Source: Bacteroidia bacterium (GTDB lineage Bacteria > Bacteroidota > Bacteroidia > JABDFU01). From it: a DNA stretch of 5,036 nucleotides. This document shows positions 1 to 5,036 of this stretch, piece by piece. The notes beneath the pieces were generated by a model. It was not told the origin of the DNA. It searched no databases and worked only from the letters and a program-made list of their open reading frames with translations. Numbering within the stretch: the first letter of the stretch is position 1; every line of letters starts with the position of its first letter. The stretch covers positions 1 through 5,036 of the forward strand of contig JADLGT010000146.1 in NCBI GenBank assembly GCA_020849195.1, written 5' to 3'. A program made the position numbers and the translations under genes.

Positions 1-26
1 AAGGTGCAGTAAAATATCGGTTCCAT
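1..26 (-). CDS. Start of an unidentified downstream gene, cut by the window edge
   Basis: An ATG at 26-24 on the minus strand follows the permease stop codon (30-28) after one base. It opens a frame reading MEPIFYCT with no stop before the window edge. Such tight spacing is typical of translationally coupled genes in one operon, so this is probably the next gene of the polysaccharide cluster. Eight residues are too few to assign a family. The partner ATPase (Wzt type) would be the expected neighbour of the permease, but the visible residues do not resemble the usual Wzt beginning, which has an early 'V-x-N-[LV]-[ST]-K' type motif. A glycan-modifying enzyme or hypothetical protein is equally possible. 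The start is inferred from spacing only. Confidence 0.35.
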
Positions 27-27
27 T

Positions 28-894
28 TTAGACCGTATCCATAAACGAACGCTCCACTTTACTGAAAACCAAAAAGCCGGCAACTAACACTGCAAACATG
101 AAGCCTAGGCTGTACGAAATCGAAAGCAGCGTAACGGTTCCTTTTTGAAACAAAGCATAACGAAAGGCCTCCATCAAAGGAGCTAATGGGTTTAACAGCA
201 CCAGCCAATTATAACTTTTATTCATTAAAAACGATACGGGATAGGCCACCGGAGTTGCATACATCATTAGCTGAACCCCAAAGCCAATTAAAATTTTTAA
301 GTCGCGGTATTTGGTCGTTAACGACGATATAATTATTCCGAGTCCCAATCCTGTTCCGGCCATTACAAGCAGCAAGGGTAACACCAACAGCCACGTAATG
401 TTTACGTGTATATTTTCGCCGCGAAAAAAATACCATGCCATTACTATCAACAGTAAAAAAAACTGTACGAAAAAACTTATCATATTCGAAATAACAATAG
501 ATATGGGCGATACAAGTCGAGGAAAATAAACCTTTCCAAAAATATGGGCGTTGGCCAAAAACGTATTCGACGATCCGGTTAAACAATTGGAAAAATAATT
601 CCAAAAAGTAATGCCGCTCATGTAAAACAACACCGGATGAATACCGTCGGTTGGAATACCGGCAATTTTAGAAAAGATGAGTAAAAACATTACCGTTGTA
701 AAAACAGGCTGAATAAAATGCCACAACGGGCCTAAAATTGTTTGTTTGTAAACCGAAACAAAATCGCGGCGAACAAAAAGAATAACAAGATCACGGTAGT
801 GCCACAATTCTTTCAGGTTAATATCAAACCATCCTGATTTGGATTTAATAACTAAATCCCATTTATCGTTTCCGGTATTTTGTTCGGGATTCAT
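28..894 (-). CDS. Polysaccharide ABC transporter permease (Wzm/TagG/KpsM type, ABC-2 family)
   Basis: This 288-residue inner-membrane protein is the expected length for the permease of polysaccharide or lipid-linked glycan ABC exporters (O-antigen, capsule or teichoic acid type). It would pair with a separate ATPase, which is not in the window. Visible family signatures are an amphipathic N-terminal segment with ELWHYRDL and RRDF (about 29-44), then YKQTILGPLW (49-58). A conserved KYRDLK loop (195-200) comes next, followed by ATPVAYP (213-219), NPLAPLMEAFR (235-245) and a C-terminal F-x-K-x-E-R-x-F-x-D (277-286). About six hydrophobic helices can be seen, near 60-80, 86-106, 130-155, 167-191, 200-222 and 258-278. 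It lies 46 bp downstream of the Wzc-type gene on the same strand and one base before the next start, so it is probably co-transcribed with both. The ATG at 894-892 is chosen because the residues after it match the usual N-terminal layout. Transport substrate cannot be read from the sequence. Confidence 0.93.
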   Translation of the reverse strand: MNPEQNTGNDKWDLVIKSKSGWFDINLKELWHYRDLVILFVRRDFVSVYKQTILGPLWHFIQPVFTTVMFLLIFSKIAGIPTDGIHPVLFYMSGITFWNYFSNCLTGSSNTFLANAHIFGKVYFPRLVSPISIVISNMISFFVQFFLLLIVMAWYFFRGENIHVNITWLLVLPLLLVMAGTGLGLGIIISSLTTKYRDLKILIGFGVQLMMYATPVAYPVSFLMNKSYNWLVLLNPLAPLMEAFRYALFQKGTVTLLSISYSLGFMFAVLVAGFLVFSKVERSFMDTV

Positions 895-940
895 TTGCCT
901 TGTAAACTAAATTTAGAATTGTTTTTTTCTGAAACTTTCA

Positions 941-3403
941 TTAAGCTCCAAAAAGCGATTTCCACGAAAATTTCTTTTTGCTTTTATTCATGTCGTCGCT
1001 GTAATAGCCATAGCCGTAGCCATACGTTCCACCGTAGCCGTAACCGTAACCGTAACCGTATCGCCCATAACCTAAGCGCTCTTGCTTTAAGTCGTTTACA
1101 ATTATTCCAAGATTTTTTGTTTTGCCATCTATAAAATGCTGGTTAATGGCATGTAATTGTTTGCGTCGGGTATAAAATTGTCTCACTACATAAATGTTTG
1201 CATCGGCATACGATGTTAGCAGTAACGAATCGGTTACAAGTCCGAAAGGTGCGGTATCTATAATAACCACATCGTAACGCTCTTTGGCTATGTTTATCAT
1301 CTCCTCGGTAGCCGGACTTCCCAGCAACTCGGCGGGGTTAGGCGGAATGGGACCCGATAAAATTATATCGAGGTTTTCGAGATTGGTTAACTGAACAACT
1401 TCATCGAAATTAGCTTTTCGGATAAGATAGCTGCTCATGCCAATAGAATTACTCAACCCAAAATCCATGTATATTTTAGGCTGTCGCAAATCGGCACCAA
1501 GCAATAATGTTTTTTTACCCGAAAGCGCATAAATAGACGCAAGGTTTATAGCACAAAATGTTTTCCCTTCGCCGCTTACCGACGATGTTATTACCACCAC
1601 AATTTTTTCCTTTCCGGCGGTCATATAACTAATATTGGTACGAACCGCTCTGAAAGCCTCCGATATAACCGATTTCGGGCTATCAATAACAACGTTGTTG
1701 ATTTGTTTATTACTGTGACCAATTACCCCTGCTATGGGTATTTTTGTAATTGATTCTATATCGTTTTTGTCAATGATACGGGTATTAAACAATAGTAATA
1801 GCAACACAATTCCTACTGCGAGTGCCAAGCCCAAAAAAATATACGAAGTATATACCGATGCCGGAGTAATGCCGATATATGAAACTCTATATTTGGTTGC
1901 CCAATCCAACACCTGAACTTTTGATATGCTGGCTGCTTTAGCAATACTCGCCTCCGAACGTTTCTGTAATAAAAAAGTATAGAGGTTATTGCTCAACGAG
2001 TATTTTCGCTTTAGCGTAGTGTATTCTCTTTCAGCAGGAGGTATTTGAGCTAATTTATTTTCGGCCGTTGACAGTTGACTGTTTAACTGGTCCATATCGA
2101 ACTTTAATTTCTCCAATTCCGATTTTAAATTTTCTGTCAATATTTGCTTGGCAGCAGAAATCTCTATCTGAACTTGCTGAAAAGTGCCGCTTTTATCTGT
2201 AGTGGAAAAAGCGTAATTCGATCGTTTTAAATAAAGATCCATCAGCCTGGAGATATTAGCGCTCACCGCCGTACTCGAAGCCGTCCCTCCAGATGCATCA
2301 AGCACCATTGGAATGATGAGACCTTTTGAATCATCATTATGTGCAATATAGTCGAGCGTGTATTTATAATAATTAATGCTGAACTGCAAAGCTATTTTTT
2401 GCCGTTCGTACTGAATAATTTGGGCTATCAAGCCTCCGTTTGAATTGAATGCTTCGCCGCCTTCGTTGCGCATCGCACCACCCCCTATGGCAATTCTCCT
2501 ATTGTTTACATCAACATTAAATGCCAGCATATCGCTTTCCGAAACGCCAAGCGAATCCGAAATGTTATGTAACTGCTGATCAACAAATGTAAGTGTGTTT
2601 GTAACTGTAAGGTTGGCCTGCTCAATACCGTAATTTATATACGCACGTATTAAGCTATTAACAAAGTCGATTGTTTTTTGTGCGTTTTTGCCCGATGAAG
2701 AAAGTTGTAGAATACTCGACTCTTTCATTTCAACATTTAATACTACTGTGCCCAACTGCGCCACAGCCTGGTCATCCATATTATTAATTTTAAAACTAAA
2801 TAATTTCTTCAGCAGCTCATTCGAAAATGCTTTAGTTAATCGTACTACAATAGTTCCGCCGCCGGCATTAAATGGCACGTTAAACGAATGTTCAGTCCCT
2901 TCGTTTTCTTCAATCTTCACTTCCGAAAGCAAAAATTTTTCCGGGCTCAGCATCTTAATGTAAAAAGTTTTATTGTAAACACTTTTTTGTGCTGTATCCC
3001 ATTCAACCGAAAACGGTGAGTCTTTATAAAACTCCATTGTTTTTATATTCCCAATATCGGAATAGGTTACTCTAAAATCGGGCAGGTCGTCCATTACCTT
3101 GCGCATCAAAGGAAACGATCGTATTATGCCAATTTCATTAACCATCCAACTGCGCGATCGAAGCAATTGCATACCTGGTATAAAATCGGCACCGGCACCA
3201 TACTGCGAACCTTCGTCTTTTATTAAAATACGAGCGCTAACGTTATAACCCGGAACATTATAACGTACTTTATAAAAGGCCAATGCGCTCGAAATAACCA
3301 AAGCCAATACAAACAAATACCAGTATTTTATTGACTTATATAAAAATGCTTTTAAGCTTATTTTATCGGGCGTGGTGTCTATGTTCTGTTCGTTGCGTTT
3401 CAT
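941..3403 (-). CDS. wzc: Wzc-type polysaccharide co-polymerase with tyrosine autokinase (BY-kinase) domain
   Basis: This 820-residue inner-membrane protein combines a Wzz-type chain-length domain with a cytoplasmic BY-kinase. In the known family, autophosphorylation of a C-terminal Tyr cluster controls oligomer state and so polymer length and export. Transmembrane helix 1 is at about 27-45. A long periplasmic region follows, with a Gly/Asn-rich insert near 306-325, a helical coiled-coil-like stretch (about 410-455) and a GNVR-like segment PPAEREYTTLKRKY (455-468). Transmembrane helix 2 is at about 521-539. The kinase has the E-x2-R-x2-R oligomerisation motif (E582, R585, R588), Walker A S607-T615 with K614, Walker A' LLLGADLRQP (633-642) and Walker B VVIIDTAPFG (712-721, D716). 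The canonical first Asp of Walker A' is Gly636, while D638 is kept. The tail carries eleven Tyr between 779 and 801, alternating with Gly, then a Lys-rich end. The Pro-rich motif usual before helix 2 is weak. No Wzb-type phosphatase gene is visible. It appears to be the first gene of a leftward operon, with a candidate promoter just upstream. Confidence 0.96.
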   Translation of the reverse strand: MKRNEQNIDTTPDKISLKAFLYKSIKYWYLFVLALVISSALAFYKVRYNVPGYNVSARILIKDEGSQYGAGADFIPGMQLLRSRSWMVNEIGIIRSFPLMRKVMDDLPDFRVTYSDIGNIKTMEFYKDSPFSVEWDTAQKSVYNKTFYIKMLSPEKFLLSEVKIEENEGTEHSFNVPFNAGGGTIVVRLTKAFSNELLKKLFSFKINNMDDQAVAQLGTVVLNVEMKESSILQLSSSGKNAQKTIDFVNSLIRAYINYGIEQANLTVTNTLTFVDQQLHNISDSLGVSESDMLAFNVDVNNRRIAIGGGAMRNEGGEAFNSNGGLIAQIIQYERQKIALQFSINYYKYTLDYIAHNDDSKGLIIPMVLDASGGTASSTAVSANISRLMDLYLKRSNYAFSTTDKSGTFQQVQIEISAAKQILTENLKSELEKLKFDMDQLNSQLSTAENKLAQIPPAEREYTTLKRKYSLSNNLYTFLLQKRSEASIAKAASISKVQVLDWATKYRVSYIGITPASVYTSYIFLGLALAVGIVLLLLLFNTRIIDKNDIESITKIPIAGVIGHSNKQINNVVIDSPKSVISEAFRAVRTNISYMTAGKEKIVVVITSSVSGEGKTFCAINLASIYALSGKKTLLLGADLRQPKIYMDFGLSNSIGMSSYLIRKANFDEVVQLTNLENLDIILSGPIPPNPAELLGSPATEEMINIAKERYDVVIIDTAPFGLVTDSLLLTSYADANIYVVRQFYTRRKQLHAINQHFIDGKTKNLGIIVNDLKQERLGYGRYGYGYGYGYGGTYGYGYGYYSDDMNKSKKKFSWKSLFGA
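1038..1060 (-). repeat. CCGTAA hexanucleotide repeat coding the Tyr-Gly kinase tail
   Basis: On the plus strand this is three full CCGTAA units plus CCGTA, nested in a longer degenerate array of TAnCCG/TAGCCG units spanning about 1001-1069. Read on the minus strand it codes alternating Tyr-Gly within the C-terminal Tyr cluster of the Wzc-type kinase. Because the unit is six bases, gain or loss of a unit keeps the reading frame and changes the number of phosphorylatable tyrosines by one. The repeat is directly visible. Length variation is inference. Confidence 0.85.
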
Positions 3404-3431
3404 TACTGTTACTTAAGTGCTAAAACAGGCG

Positions 3432-3439
3432 CAAAGGTA
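3432..3439 (-). promoter_or_regulatory. Candidate Bacteroidota -7 promoter element for the wzc-type gene
   Basis: The minus strand reads TACCTTTG, a full match to the Bacteroidota housekeeping -7 consensus TAnnTTTG. It sits 28 bp before the ATG at 3403, which would give a 5' leader of roughly 20 bases. The matching -33 TTTG element is not clear at the expected distance. Only a loose TTTAAC lies there. The call therefore rests on the -7 match and its position in a divergent intergenic region. Confidence 0.45.
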
Positions 3440-3472
3440 ACTATTTAATTGGTAACGTGTTAAACCCGGATC

Positions 3473-3502
3473 GTGCAATAGGAGTGAAGCTCGCTACTGC
3501 AC
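3473..3502. other. Imperfect GC-rich hairpin between divergent genes
   Basis: GTGCAATAG (3473-3481) faces CTACTGCAC (3494-3502), which can pair at eight of nine positions. Inside it, GAG (3482-3484) can pair with CTC (3490-3492) around a five-base loop, with G3493 bulged. The surrounding stretch (about 3466-3533) is visibly richer in G and C than the flanking AT-rich DNA and also contains two near-identical nonamers, GCATAGAGC (3512-3520) and GCATATAGC (3525-3533). No T-tract follows on either strand, so this is not a standard intrinsic terminator. It could be an operator, a leader structure of the exosortase transcript, or a dispersed intergenic repeat. Confidence 0.5.
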
Positions 3503-3571
3503 AGTGTGGTAGCATAGAGCGATGGCATATAGCTTAAATAAGTATATTCACGAAATAATTTTTAGCGAACA

Positions 3572-4114
3572 ATGACCGGCTTTTATCAAAAAAACAAACC
3601 CCTTGTTACTTTTTTAATCCGTGCTGTTGCTATTTACTTAGCCTGGTTTGTTTTCCATCAACTACCTGAACTTGGTAGCGGAAAAGTTGATATTTTACTT
3701 ATAAAACACTTAGCTAAAAGTGCTAAATGGATACTCGAAGTGATGGGCTTTACCGCCTTTTATTCGTTTAATAAAATAGCTATGGCAGGTATTGAAGGAA
3801 GTGCAGGATTAATAATAAGCCCCAGTTGCAATGGCCTCGATTTGCTTGTTTTATTTGCAGGTTTTATTATTGCTTATCCGGGAACTATTCGTTCAAAAAT
3901 TTTATTTATTCCCGCTGGCTTACTAATTATAGATGTATTAAATATAATTCGTATTGTGTTGCTCGCATGGATGGCTAAATTTTCGCCTCATTTGCTCGAG
4001 TTCAATCACAGTTATACATTTACGTTTAGCATGTATGTTATTATTTTTGCTTTGTGGATGGTTTGGATTAGAAAGGGAGGACGCACAAGACAGGAAGAGG
4101 AGCTTGTGCCTTAA
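3572..4114 (+). CDS. Exosortase/archaeosortase-family membrane cysteine protease (short Bacteroidota form)
   Basis: This 180-residue polytopic membrane protein has the exosortase/archaeosortase catalytic triad. Cys86 is in PSCNGLD (84-90), a conserved Arg127 is in LNIIRIV (123-129), and His146 is in FNHSYTF (144-150). Hydrophobic helices are seen near 11-31, 51-66, 86-104, 107-133 and 150-167, and the protein ends in a basic then acidic cytosolic-looking tail. In the known family these enzymes act in the inner membrane on proteins with C-terminal PEP-CTERM-like sorting signals, cutting and probably transferring them to a lipid or glycan carrier. The family often co-occurs with exopolysaccharide genes, which fits the divergent Wzc-type gene 168 bp away. 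The length suits the compact Bacteroidota exosortase branches rather than the long proteobacterial EpsH forms. The exact subfamily cannot be settled by eye. No recognisable sorting-signal substrate or dedicated accessory protein lies in the window. The ATG at 3572 is the natural start, as the first helix follows directly. Confidence 0.9.
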   Translation: MTGFYQKNKPLVTFLIRAVAIYLAWFVFHQLPELGSGKVDILLIKHLAKSAKWILEVMGFTAFYSFNKIAMAGIEGSAGLIISPSCNGLDLLVLFAGFIIAYPGTIRSKILFIPAGLLIIDVLNIIRIVLLAWMAKFSPHLLEFNHSYTFTFSMYVIIFALWMVWIRKGGRTRQEEELVP

Positions 4115-4123
4115 ATTGTGATG

Positions 4124-4153
4124 ATCCAACTCATAAGCATAAAAGTGTTGGGT
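4124..4153. terminator. Weak hairpin between convergent genes, possible bidirectional stop
   Basis: ATCCAAC (4124-4130) can pair with GTTGGGT (4147-4153) through six Watson-Crick pairs and one T-G wobble, leaving a 16-base loop. It lies ten bases after the exosortase stop and between two converging genes, where a terminator is expected. Neither strand shows a T-tract directly after the stem, so intrinsic termination here would be poor. The assignment rests mainly on position. Confidence 0.25.
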
Positions 4154-4207
4154 GCTTGAAAAAAACAAATAATACGTCAGTCACTGTAAACTATTTTCTC
4201 AAAAAAA

Positions 4208-5036
4208 TTAGTTCATTGAGTTATACAGTTGAGTAAACATCCTTGCGTTAGCAGTATCTTTTGCATTTTGATAGGTGAGGGCTAGATAATAAACGGTAGT
4301 TTTATTTTTCGAATCAATAGCAAAACTTTTCTTAAACAGTTCAATGGCGGCAGGGTAGTTACCTGAAAGTCCATAAGCACTACCTAAATTGTTAAGTGCA
4401 GTAATATTTTTGGGATTTATTTCTATCGATTTTTTAAAAGCTTCTATTGCACCTGCAAAGTCTTTCTTACCAAAGCAAGAAACGCCAATGGTGTTGTATT
4501 CTTCCTCTCCTCCAAAACCCTTTTCAATAGCTGTTTTCAAACTTGTAATAGCCAAATCATAATTGCCCATACGGTAATACGAAGATCCGAGTGTTGAATA
4601 GGCTTTTCCGTCGGCAGGATTATATTTAATTGCAAGTTCGGCTGTTTGTGCAGCACGTAAATAATTTTTCCGTTGATAATAAGCTGTACTTAAATTAAGA
4701 TAAGTACCGGGGTCGATGGAATCTATACGTGCCGACGTTTCCAACTCCTTAATAACTTCGTTAAGTATTTCCATTTTTTTTAGCGTATCTGTTTCCGGAA
4801 AAGCTTTTTGAAACATTAGCTCGGTGCCGTAATTATAATGTGTACGCGAGCTGCCTGTTGAAGCAGTTACATCTTTTGCAAAAAGTGTAAAATTATTTTT
4901 CCAGTCAGCATTCCGGGTTATTGTTTTAAATGAATAAGCGGTAACGATAACAAAAATTATAAGAAGTTGTTTAGCGTAGTTTTTATAAAAAACTCCAATC
5001 GAAGAAAATAGTTTTTCTTTTAATTCAGTTTTTGTA
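4208..5036 (-). CDS. C-terminal part of a membrane TPR protein, probably TMTC-like glycosyltransferase-TPR (5' end outside window)
   Basis: The frame is open from the window edge to the TAA at 4210-4208, giving 275 visible residues. The Met coded at 4816-4814 is internal, because the coding sequence continues upstream with a membrane helix. Visible residues 23-36 (QLLIIFVIVTAYSF) form that helix. It is followed by T-x-x-R-N-x-x-W-K-N (38-47), then LFAKDV and THYNYG (51-70). This pattern resembles the junction between the multi-helix GT-C domain and the TPRs in TMTC/O-mannosyltransferase-like proteins. Four 34-residue TPR units follow at 110-143, 144-177, 178-211 and 212-245, with clear A/G-x-Y and NP-type turns, then a shorter fifth unit to 275. 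If complete, such proteins are integral membrane enzymes that glycosylate exported proteins, with the TPR domain binding partners. The catalytic part is not visible, so the glycosyltransferase call is inference. A membrane-anchored TPR protein of other function is the alternative. It converges on the exosortase gene. Confidence 0.8.
   Translation of the reverse strand, partial: TKTELKEKLFSSIGVFYKNYAKQLLIIFVIVTAYSFKTITRNADWKNNFTLFAKDVTASTGSSRTHYNYGTELMFQKAFPETDTLKKMEILNEVIKELETSARIDSIDPGTYLNLSTAYYQRKNYLRAAQTAELAIKYNPADGKAYSTLGSSYYRMGNYDLAITSLKTAIEKGFGGEEEYNTIGVSCFGKKDFAGAIEAFKKSIEINPKNITALNNLGSAYGLSGNYPAAIELFKKSFAIDSKNKTTVYYLALTYQNAKDTANARMFTQLYNSMN

Noticed and set aside
218..604. A 128-codon open frame inside the permease gene
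   Set aside because: It overlaps the permease completely in another frame. Its translation shows no family motif, and its composition looks like a frame shadow.
907..940. Two small palindromes, CTAAATTTAG (907-916) and TGAAACTTTCA (930-940), in the gap between the kinase and the permease
   Set aside because: They are short, AT-rich and easily produced by chance. Neither is followed by a T-tract in the minus-strand direction, so they are not supported as a terminator or operator.
2688..2963. A 91-codon plus-strand frame opposite the periplasmic domain of the kinase
   Set aside because: It is antisense to well-conserved coding sequence, with no start context or recognisable product.
3543..3563. 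Possible -7 elements TATATTCA (3543-3550) and TAATTTTT (3556-3563) before the exosortase
   Set aside because: Both depart from TAnnTTTG, no -33 TTTG is seen at the right spacing, and the second lies only about eight bases before the ATG.
3938..4168. A 76-codon minus-strand frame opposite the exosortase 3' end
   Set aside because: It lies antisense to the conserved Arg/His region of the exosortase and encodes no recognisable motif. It is best explained as a shadow.
4814..4816. ATG at 4816-4814 as the start of the TPR gene
   Set aside because: The same frame stays open to the window edge. It encodes a membrane helix and a conserved-looking linker directly upstream, so this Met is internal.

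Overview
The window looks like part of an exopolysaccharide or capsule locus from a member of the Bacteroidota. The evidence for the phylum is AT-rich DNA, no clear Shine-Dalgarno sequences before the starts, a TAnnTTTG-type -7 promoter element before the kinase gene, and protein families in the forms usual for that phylum. Genus and species cannot be read from this window.

Layout: positions 1-3403 are a leftward-reading block. It starts with a large Wzc-type polysaccharide co-polymerase fused to a tyrosine autokinase (941-3403). A 46-bp gap separates this from a Wzm/TagG-type polysaccharide ABC transporter permease (28-894). One base further on is the probable start codon of another gene that leaves the window at position 1. 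A 168-bp intergenic region (3404-3571) holds a candidate promoter for the kinase gene and an imperfect GC-rich hairpin. A short exosortase/archaeosortase-family membrane protease (3572-4114) reads rightward from there. It converges, across a 93-bp gap, on the 3' part of a leftward gene (4208 to beyond 5036). That product ends in a membrane helix followed by about five TPR units, the architecture of TMTC-like membrane glycosyltransferase-TPR proteins.

How the genes may work together: the kinase/co-polymerase would control polymer length and export through phosphorylation of its Tyr-rich tail, and the permease would move polymer or a lipid-linked glycan across the inner membrane. The exosortase would process sorted proteins that are often surface-anchored and glycosylated, and the TPR protein may glycosylate exported proteins. 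The link between the exosortase and the glycan genes is inferred from adjacency and known co-occurrence. No exosortase substrate is present. No intergenic stretch exceeds 300 bases. I see no RNA genes, CRISPR array, insertion sequence or phage genes. The most distinctive points are the hexanucleotide repeat coding for the kinase's Tyr-Gly tail, the pairing of a Wzc kinase with an ABC-type exporter permease, and a solo exosortase.
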